Below are positions 54,559 to 63,078 of a DNA stretch of 64,000 bases, one piece after another. The DNA comes from a virus: the IMG/VR virus record IMGVR_UViG_3300022602_000036, positions 1-64,000 of that record; one strand, written 5' to 3'. The translations under genes and the position numbers were made by a program. Position 1 is the first letter of the stretch, and each line of letters starts with the position of its first letter. The notes under the pieces are model-generated. The model worked only from the letters and a program-made list of their open reading frames with translations. It was not told where the DNA came from and did not search any database.

Positions 54559-55833
54559 TTAATGGGTCAGCACATGATAGATATCATGGTAGTTAATGTG
54601 ACTGTCATCATAGCCTAGATCTTTAAACAAGGTCTTTGCATTAGTGATTAATTCTTGTGTGATTATGTGGCGGAATTCGCCATAAAAGTGATGGAAATTG
54701 TGCAAAACAATAGGTTCTATACGCTTTATGACATCTAATTTTTCATCTTCAGATAAACCGCAATACCATGCCAATTGATCAACTACTGCGGCAGTGCGCT
54801 GATCGTTGTCTTGAATAAGATCGTAGCTTTCATCAATGATTCCATCAAAGGTTTTAAATCCATAACTGCGTAAGTAGGCAAGATTACCTGGTGCAGCCAC
54901 GAGCATAAAAGGTTGCTTGCTGACGATAGGTTTGAATATCTTTTCAGTTAGATGTAGCTTATTGTAGTAAAACACTGTTTCAGTTACAATGTTCCACAGT
55001 GCATCATTTCCTCTAGGAATGTCAGCACTGGCACTACCTGGCAATTCTGCATGGTCTATGACTAATTTATCAACATTAACCAAATGAGTTTCTGCGTGCT
55101 GTTTTGCAAACTCGCTTAGTTTACTATTTGGATCAGCAACTTCATCACGCCAATCATCAAATGCGTTGTCAGTAACATTAAAACTGACTAGCCCTTTGTT
55201 TAATAGACCTTGAGCTTTTAGCAAACTAATCAAGTAAATCCTATAGCTACGATCATAGTTGATAATTCTATTAAACGAGGTAAAATCATAGTCATATGAT
55301 CTGACTATTGATTTATTAAAGTTCAAAGCATAGAATCCACGATACCAATCTAAGGCCGCAAAGCCATGGAAAAAGTAGTAAAGCGGATTCAATTCATAAT
55401 TTTTTAATAGAGTCTGCAGATATTCTGATATTTCAGAAACTACTATTATATGTGGTTCTTTAAAAAAGGTATTAGGATAAGCCAACGTAGTAGCATGAAC
55501 ATCTGGATGATTGGCTGTTTTATCAGTATTAGGATCATTGAAATACAGATTATACAATTCATCTAATGAATATTCTTTAAATTTAGGGTATCTAAGATCT
55601 TCAAAGATTGTAATTCTAGTCAAGGGTTCTGGAGTTTTAAACCAACCAAGTAAATCCTCAACTTCATTTAGGAATGGCTCTTGATCATAGAATAATATTT
55701 TAGAATTGGAACTATTTCTATTAAATACATTTACATTATCTTTAGTCACAACCCCATTGGGACGAAAATATCCCTCTGATTTTGGGAAGACATTTTTTAA
55801 AAAAAATTCGTAGATATGATCAATTTGGAGCAT
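54559..55833 (-). CDS. Glycosyltransferase-like protein A
   Basis: 424 residues. The C-terminal third (H-L-T-E-K-I-F-K-P-I-V-S-K-Q-P-F-M-L-V, Y-G-F-K-T-F-D-G-I-I-D-E-S-Y-D) matches the T-E-K-x-x-x-P donor-site segment of exostosin/fucosyltransferase-like glycosyltransferases. It shares this block with the gene at the window's right end, so the two are paralogues. Tyr/Phe-rich middle. Starts one base from the divergent dehydrogenase gene. Confidence 0.68.
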   Translation of the reverse strand: MLQIDHIYEFFLKNVFPKSEGYFRPNGVVTKDNVNVFNRNSSNSKILFYDQEPFLNEVEDLLGWFKTPEPLTRITIFEDLRYPKFKEYSLDELYNLYFNDPNTDKTANHPDVHATTLAYPNTFFKEPHIIVVSEISEYLQTLLKNYELNPLYYFFHGFAALDWYRGFYALNFNKSIVRSYDYDFTSFNRIINYDRSYRIYLISLLKAQGLLNKGLVSFNVTDNAFDDWRDEVADPNSKLSEFAKQHAETHLVNVDKLVIDHAELPGSASADIPRGNDALWNIVTETVFYYNKLHLTEKIFKPIVSKQPFMLVAAPGNLAYLRSYGFKTFDGIIDESYDLIQDNDQRTAAVVDQLAWYCGLSEDEKLDVIKRIEPIVLHNFHHFYGEFRHIITQELITNAKTLFKDLGYDDSHINYHDIYHVLTH

Positions 55834-55834
55834 T

Positions 55835-57079
55835 ATGTCAATTCAATTAAAAACAGTAGGATTCATTGGAATCGGTAAATTAGGCCTAGCCTGTGCAGAA
55901 GTAATGGCACAAGAATATGATGTAACTGGCTATGATATTTACCCTAAACACAGTAAGAAGATTAAGATTTCTGATACACTAGAAGGTGCAGTACGAGGCA
56001 AAGACGTAATCTTTGTAGCAGTACAAACACCACATGATCCTGTATATGATGGATCTATTCCTAGTACACATTTGGCTAATAAAGATTTTGATTACACCAT
56101 TGCTAATCAAGTCTTAGCTGACATCAATCAATACGTGACCAAAGATCAACTAGTGGTATTAATCTCAACGGTACTACCTGGCACAACAAGACGTGAATTA
56201 CGTCGTCATATTACCAACGCACGTTTTATCTATAATCCTTACCTAATAGCCATGGGCAGTGTTGCCTGGGATATGGTTAATCCAGAAATGGTTATCATTG
56301 GCACAGAAGATGGTAGCCTAACAGGTGATGCACAATTACTCAAAGACTTCTACCAACCCCTCATGGCTAACAATCCACGCTACGCTATCGGCACATGGGA
56401 CGAAGCAGAAGCTATCAAAGTCTTTTACAATACATTTATATCAACCAAGATTGGCCTAGTTAATATGATACAAGATGTGGCCATGAAGAATGGCAACATG
56501 AATGTAGATGTAGTAACATCTGCCCTAGCAGAATCAACTATACGTATTATGAGTCCTAAGTACATGACCGCAGGCATGGGCGATGCTGGCCCTTGTCATC
56601 CTCGCGATAATATTGCTCTACGATATCTAGCAGAAAGACTAGATCTAGGCTATGATATATTTGACACAGTCATGCACGCTCGTGAAAAGCAAGCAGAGAA
56701 CCTAGCATTATACCTAATAGATTTACAAAACACACACGATATGCCAATTATTATTCATGGCAAGGCCTACAAGCCAGATGTAGATATGTTAGAAGGCAGT
56801 TACAGCTTATTAATTGGTAGTTATCTAGAGGAACATGGCGCACAATACTTGTACAGTGATCCTCTAACAGGCGATACGGTGTATGACGACACCGAAGGTA
56901 TTGTTCTACTAGCACACAATCGTCAGATTACCTACGGCTATACAGGTAACTTGCCAGAACAACAACTATATTTTACACCAGGCCACGGTAGCATTATTGT
57001 AGATCCATGGCGTAGGTACTCTACACGTAACCCATCGTATACTGTTATTCACTACGGAAACACACGTGGACAGATTTAA
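55835..57079 (+). CDS. NDP-sugar dehydrogenase (UDP-glucose 6-dehydrogenase-like)
   Basis: 414 residues. N-terminal NAD fold G-F-I-G-I-G-K-L-G-L near 9-18; S-T-V-L-P-G-T near 110; catalytic Cys in G-P-C-H-P-R-D-N near 250; E-A-I-K near 188. Oxidises a nucleotide sugar to the uronate. GGAG precedes the ATG. First of a run with an oxygenase and an amidinotransferase, which suggests making a modified sugar or amino group. Confidence 0.88.
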   Translation: MSIQLKTVGFIGIGKLGLACAEVMAQEYDVTGYDIYPKHSKKIKISDTLEGAVRGKDVIFVAVQTPHDPVYDGSIPSTHLANKDFDYTIANQVLADINQYVTKDQLVVLISTVLPGTTRRELRRHITNARFIYNPYLIAMGSVAWDMVNPEMVIIGTEDGSLTGDAQLLKDFYQPLMANNPRYAIGTWDEAEAIKVFYNTFISTKIGLVNMIQDVAMKNGNMNVDVVTSALAESTIRIMSPKYMTAGMGDAGPCHPRDNIALRYLAERLDLGYDIFDTVMHAREKQAENLALYLIDLQNTHDMPIIIHGKAYKPDVDMLEGSYSLLIGSYLEEHGAQYLYSDPLTGDTVYDDTEGIVLLAHNRQITYGYTGNLPEQQLYFTPGHGSIIVDPWRRYSTRNPSYTVIHYGNTRGQI

Positions 57080-57572
57080 CATAGAGCCGTTTTGGGGCGA
57101 TGCATATCTGCATTTAGATTATAGCAAAGAACCATTTAACAATCCCAGCGACACTGCACGTTGGACAGACATGGGCTTTGCTGATAACTTTGTGGGCAGC
57201 ATGTGTGATATGCGCAAGACACAGCCTGTATGGAATAATCGTATTATTGCTTACTTTGAAGAACAGCTAAAGTGGAAAGATGTCTGTACTAGTTATTATC
57301 GCATGGATTCGGGTACAATCTTACCTAATCATATAGACACTTATAAACGCTATATTGACGTATTTGAATTAGAAACTACACATCAAAGCATTTATCGTGC
57401 TATTGTGTTTTTAGAAGACTGGGCCAGTGGCCACTATTTAGAAGTAGCAGGTGAACCTGTGGTTAAATGGTCAGCGGGTGATGTGGTAGTATGGTGGTAC
57501 GATACTCCGCACCTAGCGGCTAACATGGGCTACACACCAAGATACACACTACAAGTTACAGGACACGTATGA
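57066..57572 (+). CDS. 2-oxoglutarate/Fe(II) oxygenase-like protein
   Basis: 168 residues with GTG start inside the previous gene. N-H-I-D-T-Y gives the HxD iron site near 99-101; the distal His (T-P-H-L-A-A-N near 150) and an Arg (R-Y-T-L-Q-V) complete the usual set. Similar to aspartyl/asparaginyl hydroxylase-like phage oxygenases. Substrate unknown; overlaps both neighbours. Confidence 0.78.
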   Translation: MDRFNIEPFWGDAYLHLDYSKEPFNNPSDTARWTDMGFADNFVGSMCDMRKTQPVWNNRIIAYFEEQLKWKDVCTSYYRMDSGTILPNHIDTYKRYIDVFELETTHQSIYRAIVFLEDWASGHYLEVAGEPVVKWSAGDVVVWWYDTPHLAANMGYTPRYTLQVTGHV

Positions 57573-58483
57573 AGATCAGCACAAGTAATGAATGGGGAAA
57601 ACTAAAATCAGTGGTCGTAGGATCAGCAACACATGCCAATTGGCCTAGTACAGATCCTGTGTTTGCTCAGGAAAGTTCTAAGACCACTTGGAAAGAAACA
57701 CCAGTGCCTAGTGGCCCAGTGCCGCAGTGGATCATTGACGAAGCCAATGAGGATCTAGATGACCTAGCCAATGTCTTGACACAAATAGGCGTTGAAGTCC
57801 ATCGTCCCGCAGATATGAACTTTCAAGAGCTAGGTGGCATGTACAATTATTGTCCTAGAGATAGATTGATAATATGGGGTAGCTGTGTAGTTGATCCTGC
57901 TATGATGTATCCTTGCCGTGATCAAGAAATTCAAGCACTACAAGCGGTGACTAATTCAGCACGCATGGTGTTTAATATGCCGCGTGGTCAAGGTATGACC
58001 TTAGATGCCGCTAACATTTGCCGTTTAGGTAACACTTGGTTATACTTAGAAAGCCCCAGCGGCAATCGTAAGGCCTACGAATGGTTATGTCAACAGTTCC
58101 CACAAATCAAAATAGAACTATGTAACTTCTACAGCGGTGTGCATATTGATTCAACCATAGCACCACTGCGTGAAGGGTTAGTTGTATTAAATGCTAGTCG
58201 TGTTAATCAAGTAAACTGCCCAAAAGCCTTTGATGGATGGGAGAAGATTTGGGTACAGGATGTAGTAGCACAGGACTTTTATCAATATCCCTATGCCAGC
58301 AAGTGGGTTGGTATGAATATGCTGAGTGTTGATCCAAACACTGTGATCATTGATGCGGCGCAGACCCAGCTTATTAAAGACCTAGAGCGAGTAGGTATTA
58401 CCAGTATTCCATTAAAATTGCGCCATAGCCGCACACTAGGAGGCAGCTTCCATTGTGTAACGCTTGATTTAGTTAGAGAATAA
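57569..58483 (+). CDS. Amidinotransferase-like enzyme
   Basis: 304 residues. Guanidine-modifying fold: N-terminal W-G-K-L-K-S-V-V-V-G, Y-C-P-R-D near 94, H-I-D-S-T near 191 and the C-terminal nucleophile G-G-S-F-H-C-V near 293-299. Moves an amidino group from arginine to an amine, as in glycine or inosamine amidinotransferases. Next to sugar-modifying genes, an amino sugar is a plausible acceptor (inference). Confidence 0.88.
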   Translation: MKISTSNEWGKLKSVVVGSATHANWPSTDPVFAQESSKTTWKETPVPSGPVPQWIIDEANEDLDDLANVLTQIGVEVHRPADMNFQELGGMYNYCPRDRLIIWGSCVVDPAMMYPCRDQEIQALQAVTNSARMVFNMPRGQGMTLDAANICRLGNTWLYLESPSGNRKAYEWLCQQFPQIKIELCNFYSGVHIDSTIAPLREGLVVLNASRVNQVNCPKAFDGWEKIWVQDVVAQDFYQYPYASKWVGMNMLSVDPNTVIIDAAQTQLIKDLERVGITSIPLKLRHSRTLGGSFHCVTLDLVRE

Positions 58484-58484
58484 A

Positions 58485-58492
58485 CTAAATAG
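58485..58492 (+). promoter_or_regulatory. Late promoter-like octamer
   Basis: CTAAATAG, with the TAAATA core ending seven bases before ATG 58499. Confidence 0.5.
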
Positions 58493-58498
58493 TTACAA

Positions 58499-59242
58499 AT
58501 GGAAACAATTATGCCGCAAGGTTTTGCCACGTATTCTGAAGCCAGTTTAAGTGCTTTCAAATTTAATCCTAAAAGCCAAGAAGTTATTGACAAGAAGCAA
58601 GAAATTCTTCGTTCAATCTCAGAGCATCATGGAGCAGTTCCCACCAGTGTACTGTTCTACGGATTCAGTCCTATGATGTTGGGTGCCAAATATAAACAGA
58701 TAGCTGTTACAGGTATCACAGCAGATACAAAAAAATTCCTAGACACTACAGGAGTTAAATACGTATATATTGCTGATGCAGAATTAAAAGAATATAAAAA
58801 GCAGTTTAATTGGGTAGTGGCCAGCGATGAGTATTTTACCTTTGCCAACTCAGAACAAGAGCAGTTAGATAAAATAAAGTCAGCTAGTGATCTAGCCAAA
58901 GATGTTATTATAACCACCTTACGTGACTATAAGAACCAAGATTTCCGTGATCGTGAATTTAGTCAACCATTGGCAGTTCACGCACACAACGATACAAAAC
59001 TATTTTTAGAGTATCATCATTATGATTTCAATGATAGAAATAGTTGGAGCACCACAGTATATGAGATGCATGGTGCTAATGCAGTGACCACCGGCCCATT
59101 TGCTCGTCGCAGTATGTTTTTCAAGCAGATGGCTAAATTCAGCATTGATGCTGGAGCAAAGAGTTTTTATGTACATAAGAACTTGATGTATAAAAGTTTA
59201 ATCAAGAAAAACTACGAACACGTTATTTCAATTAGTTTCTAA
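58499..59242 (+). CDS. Hypothetical protein with Rossmann-like half
   Basis: 247 residues. Alternating strands and helices in the first 130 residues (S-V-L-F-Y-G-F-S-P, Q-I-A-V-T-G-I-T-A-D, V-K-Y-V-Y-I-A-D-A, F-N-W-V-V-A-S-D-E) resemble a methyltransferase-like fold, without a clear SAM loop. A second in-frame ATG is at 58511. Function unknown. Confidence 0.62.
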   Translation: METIMPQGFATYSEASLSAFKFNPKSQEVIDKKQEILRSISEHHGAVPTSVLFYGFSPMMLGAKYKQIAVTGITADTKKFLDTTGVKYVYIADAELKEYKKQFNWVVASDEYFTFANSEQEQLDKIKSASDLAKDVIITTLRDYKNQDFRDREFSQPLAVHAHNDTKLFLEYHHYDFNDRNSWSTTVYEMHGANAVTTGPFARRSMFFKQMAKFSIDAGAKSFYVHKNLMYKSLIKKNYEHVISISF

Positions 59243-59260
59243 GTTTTTCAAAGAGGTGTT

Positions 59261-60529
59261 ATGGATATCAATGAACAGTTACAACCTATTGTCGCCAGCA
59301 TCATAGACAGCCTTAAAGGCACTATCGAAGCTGAACTACGCGATCAAATTTCCAATGAAATCGTTGCTAAAATTGCCAATACTGAATTTGACAGCGTTGT
59401 ACAACGCCTTGTTGAACAACAAATCCGTACACGCCTGGACAATTTTAACTTTGTTAGCACCAGCGATGAACAACTGCAAAAGATTGTAGCACAATTAACT
59501 GACCAGATTAATAAAAACCTAACTGCAACTGCTAACCAACAGATCAGCAGCTACATCAATCAAAAACTAGCCGCAGTAAACGTCACAGAAGTTATTGGAG
59601 CATTGGTGCAGAACAAAGTAGGCAGTATGCTACAGACTACCAGCTTCCCAGAAAAAAGTATCAGTCACAACAGCATAGATTTTTCAGGACTAAAGTTAAC
59701 AGGTGACCAGGTCAGCGGCGGTATTATCACAAACTTTGGCAGTACAGGCATAGAAGATCTAAGTACTCGTGTACAGATGACCTTGATGGATCGTGGTACT
59801 GCATTTGAAGGGCCATTGTTTGCTCCACAACTCACAGTCAAAGGTGACATCAGTCTCAATGGCCGTTTGGTGATTAATGGTGAAGTAGCGGCTGATGCCA
59901 AGGGCTTTTTAAAGCTGGTAGAACAAACCAGTCAAGCAGTCAAAGAATTACTAACAGATGATTTATTTTCAGGATTCAGCGACATTATCTTTAAAAAGAT
60001 GCAGGCTGATGGTATTGATCTAGACAAGATCACACAAGGTGGGAAAGAAATTGTCAGTGGTAATAGGCTAGGATACCATATCATTGATACCAACATCAGA
60101 CGTTTGGGTGTGGTTAACGACCTACAGACATCAGGTGAAAATCTATTAGTTGATACCTTGTATGTTACACAGGGACGAGTAGGAGTAAACACCATTGATC
60201 CTACTGCGGTGTTAAGTGTTTGGGACCAAGAAGTTGAAGTGGTAGTGAACAAACGCAGTCAAGACACAGGTTATATTGGCACACCACGTAGTCAACAGTT
60301 GGTCATTGGTGCTAATAACAAACAAAATATTCTATTAGATCCTGATGGTAGTGTAGAAATAGAAAACCTACGCATAGGTAATACTCCTATGAGCTCAGCT
60401 TCGACAATACCAAACTATCCTGCTATCACAGGTACTATAGTTTGGAATGAAAGTCCTATGCCTGGTTCAGCAATTGGCTGGGTTTGTTTGGGCGCAACAC
60501 AGTGGGCAAGTTTTGGTAAAGTAGGTTGA
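59261..60529 (+). CDS. Fibre-like virion protein with long coiled coil
   Basis: 422 residues. Residues 1-135 are regular amphipathic helix (I-V-A-S-I-I-D-S-L-K-G-T-I-E-A-E-L), probably a trimeric rod; 140-260 beta with G-D-I-S-L-N-G-R-L-V-I-N-G, a typical fibre strand repeat; 300-422 has G-R-V-G-V-N-T-I-D-P and a C-terminal W-V-C-L-G-A-T-Q-W knob. No signal. AGAGG precedes the ATG. Probable tail fibre or virion appendage. Confidence 0.75.
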   Translation: MDINEQLQPIVASIIDSLKGTIEAELRDQISNEIVAKIANTEFDSVVQRLVEQQIRTRLDNFNFVSTSDEQLQKIVAQLTDQINKNLTATANQQISSYINQKLAAVNVTEVIGALVQNKVGSMLQTTSFPEKSISHNSIDFSGLKLTGDQVSGGIITNFGSTGIEDLSTRVQMTLMDRGTAFEGPLFAPQLTVKGDISLNGRLVINGEVAADAKGFLKLVEQTSQAVKELLTDDLFSGFSDIIFKKMQADGIDLDKITQGGKEIVSGNRLGYHIIDTNIRRLGVVNDLQTSGENLLVDTLYVTQGRVGVNTIDPTAVLSVWDQEVEVVVNKRSQDTGYIGTPRSQQLVIGANNKQNILLDPDGSVEIENLRIGNTPMSSASTIPNYPAITGTIVWNESPMPGSAIGWVCLGATQWASFGKVG

Positions 60530-60554
60530 CATAAAGACATTTTGGTGTTATAAT
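60526..60554 (+). promoter_or_regulatory. Consensus sigma-70 promoter, leaderless
   Basis: TTGACA, 17 bases, TATAAT, then six bases to ATG 60561. Confidence 0.93.
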
Positions 60555-60560
60555 AGTTTT

Positions 60561-61604
60561 ATGACATCACAAATCAAACGCATCGGTTTTGCCTGCAAGT
60601 GGATTGATCGCCCTGATCAAGTTGAGGGTATCAAATCCACAGACGCTGCAAAAGAATTCAATACAGGTACTACTACAGTGGCTTGGCTTAATCGTCAATC
60701 CCGCGAAGTAGCTGAACAGCGGCTATGGGACCTAATGGAACAAAACATTATGTCCACTCGCAAACTAATTGAGAGGGTAGGTAACTTAGATGAATCACTT
60801 CGCATGGTACGTATTAGCAGTGACATCTTGCCTGTATATACTGAGTCTAGCTGGTCTTATTATTGGCAGCAAGCTGATGTTAAAAGGCGTTGTGAACAGC
60901 TTTTTGCAGAAGTTGGATTGGTTGCTAAGGATCGTGGTGTACGTTTATCCTTTCATCCTGGTCAGTTTACTGTTTTGGCTAGCGATAATGACGATATTGT
61001 CGCCAGGAGTATAGCAGAGTTTGAGTATCATGCGGACATGATTCGCATGATGGGCTATGGCCAAAAGTTCCAAGACTTTAAATGCAACGTGCATATTGCA
61101 GGTCGTAGAGGCTATCAAGGTATCCTTGATGTCTACCCTAAACTCAGTGTTGAAGCACGCAACACTATTACCATTGAAAACGAGGAAATGAAACATGGTC
61201 TTGATGATTGCCTCAATCTTGTCGATACTGTACCTATTGTTCTTGATATCCACCACCATTGGATCCGCGAAGGGCATTACATTGATCTTAAGGATGCCAG
61301 AATTGCACGCATTCTTGACAGTTGGCGCGGCCTGCGTCCTACGCTACACTATAGTGTATCCAGAGAAGACGTTCTCCCCGCTCATTCATCTAGTACAGCT
61401 CCTAACCACAGCCTACTACTAGAGCAAGGCTACAAGAAAAGTAAGATGCGTGCGCACAGTGACTTCTACTGGAACACTGCTTGTAACGATTGGGCATTGT
61501 CATTCTTAGACAAGTTTGACATCATGTGCGAAAGCAAGGGTAAGAATTTGGCTAGTTTTGCACTATACGAACGTGCTCGGCAACTATCTATAATTGATCT
61601 TTGA
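60561..61604 (+). CDS. uvsE: UV damage endonuclease UvdE/UvsE
   Basis: 347 residues, TIM-barrel. R-I-G-F-A-C-K near 7, H-P-G-Q-F near 133, N-V-H-I-A-G near 172, T-I-E-N-E near 200, D-I-H-H-H near 226 and H-S-D-F-Y near 305 supply the metal ligands. It nicks DNA 5' to UV photoproducts, giving the phage its own repair route. The message appears leaderless from an early promoter. Overlaps the convergent gene by 21 bases. Confidence 0.94.
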   Translation: MTSQIKRIGFACKWIDRPDQVEGIKSTDAAKEFNTGTTTVAWLNRQSREVAEQRLWDLMEQNIMSTRKLIERVGNLDESLRMVRISSDILPVYTESSWSYYWQQADVKRRCEQLFAEVGLVAKDRGVRLSFHPGQFTVLASDNDDIVARSIAEFEYHADMIRMMGYGQKFQDFKCNVHIAGRRGYQGILDVYPKLSVEARNTITIENEEMKHGLDDCLNLVDTVPIVLDIHHHWIREGHYIDLKDARIARILDSWRGLRPTLHYSVSREDVLPAHSSSTAPNHSLLLEQGYKKSKMRAHSDFYWNTACNDWALSFLDKFDIMCESKGKNLASFALYERARQLSIIDL

Positions 61605-63065
61605 GTTAATATATTCTTTAATTAATTTTTTAGTCTGATGTTGGACTATAAAATGATTTATTTTTTCTGCAGGTGTATTAACAAATTGTTCAATTGATAA
61701 ATTGGTATAGGGCAGGACCTGACCAAACGCCCACCCTGATACAGAATGCTTTATCTGTTTAGTTGCATTCCAATCATTGATAGTTGCAATGGCCCATTTT
61801 AAATCCATGTGATCATTGGCCCAGTGTAATCCTAAAATTTCATCATGCCATGGCAGATTGTTTGTGCGTGCCAGACTTTCTTCAGGCATGCTTATATTTT
61901 CAAGAGGTTTAATTCTGTAGCCTCTTGAAGCCCAATCTTCCCCAATGGTAGATTTGTGACGATCCTCAACAACAATGTTTAATGGATAAAAAGTTGCATG
62001 CTGATCTTGCCAATTGGCATCAACCCAATCAAATGTAGTTTGAATAGTCTCTTTTGTTTCGTGCGGTAATCCAACAATAAAACTCATTACCCCATGATAT
62101 GGAACATATTGTTTGAACCACTGCTTGGCTTCTAACAATCCCTGAGTTAACTTTTCAGTAGGCATGCCTTTGCCTATGCTTTTAGCTGACTGCCAGTTAA
62201 GACTTTCTACACCATAGTGATGCATAAAAAATCTCATTCTCAGTAGATGTTCCCAATCTTCACGACGCGACACTAGCAAATCAGGGCGTATGAATCCCAT
62301 AAAGGTAGGATTAAAGTTTAAATTTTCAACAGCATCTGCAAATTTAATAATTTTTTCTGTGCGATCATTGAATGTTTCATCAGCGGCATAATAATGGCTG
62401 ACTCCCCATTGATCATAATTGTCCTGAAGTTCTTGTTGAAAATCATCTGCGGCTCTAGAATAATCACCTTTGACTCCCAGTATAGGATAAGCGCAGAAGT
62501 CACACTTAAATTTACAACCTCGCCCAATCTCAATACCTAGCCATTCAAATTCACGTATAAAATCTCTAGCTTCGTACTGCACACGCAGACTAGACATTGG
62601 ATAAGCTGGATAGCTGTGTATGGCATTGATAAATTTCTTGCCGTTGTTCCATAGAGAGTATTTGACTTTGTTATTATTACCCAACAGATGAGCTATTACT
62701 TCTAAGATAGCATGTTCGCCATATCCTTCAATGTACCAATCAGCAGGTATAATAATACGTCCTAGGCTTTGCCCGCCCACAACCAGTTTAATTTTAGGAT
62801 ATGTTGCCTTAATCCATATAAACAATTTTTGTATTAATGGACTAGAATAAGAAAATGTTGTGCTACACCCAACAAATACTGTGCGATCATTAAGACGTTC
62901 GCGACAAAGTTCTTGTAATTCTTCTAAAGTCCAAAATTCAATAAAGTCAATTACTTCGGCATCCCATCCTTGTTCACGTAGCCAAGAGGCTATACGATGA
63001 CCGCCTAGACTTCTGCGATATTCTGGTTGATAAGAGCTTAAATTGAAAATTAACGTATGGTGCAC
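61584..63065 (-). CDS. B12-binding-type radical SAM protein
   Basis: 493 residues from GTG 63065, chosen because it is five bases after a late promoter octamer; a longer frame to 63119 is possible. An N-terminal cobalamin-binding-like domain (G-G-H-R-I-A-S-W-L, F-V-G-C-S-T-T, V-V-G-G-Q-S near 105) precedes the radical SAM core with C-K-F-K-C-D-F-C near 195-202. Such enzymes methylate unactivated carbons or build side chains. Substrate unknown. Confidence 0.88.
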   Translation of the reverse strand: MHHTLIFNLSSYQPEYRRSLGGHRIASWLREQGWDAEVIDFIEFWTLEELQELCRERLNDRTVFVGCSTTFSYSSPLIQKLFIWIKATYPKIKLVVGGQSLGRIIIPADWYIEGYGEHAILEVIAHLLGNNNKVKYSLWNNGKKFINAIHSYPAYPMSSLRVQYEARDFIREFEWLGIEIGRGCKFKCDFCAYPILGVKGDYSRAADDFQQELQDNYDQWGVSHYYAADETFNDRTEKIIKFADAVENLNFNPTFMGFIRPDLLVSRREDWEHLLRMRFFMHHYGVESLNWQSAKSIGKGMPTEKLTQGLLEAKQWFKQYVPYHGVMSFIVGLPHETKETIQTTFDWVDANWQDQHATFYPLNIVVEDRHKSTIGEDWASRGYRIKPLENISMPEESLARTNNLPWHDEILGLHWANDHMDLKWAIATINDWNATKQIKHSVSGWAFGQVLPYTNLSIEQFVNTPAEKINHFIVQHQTKKLIKEYINSKINYR

Positions 63066-63070
63066 ACTAG

Positions 63071-63078
63071 TATTTAAA
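63071..63078 (-). promoter_or_regulatory. Late promoter, leaderless
   Basis: TTTAAATA on the minus strand, then CTAGT and GTG 63065; lies inside the end of the upstream gene. Confidence 0.6.
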
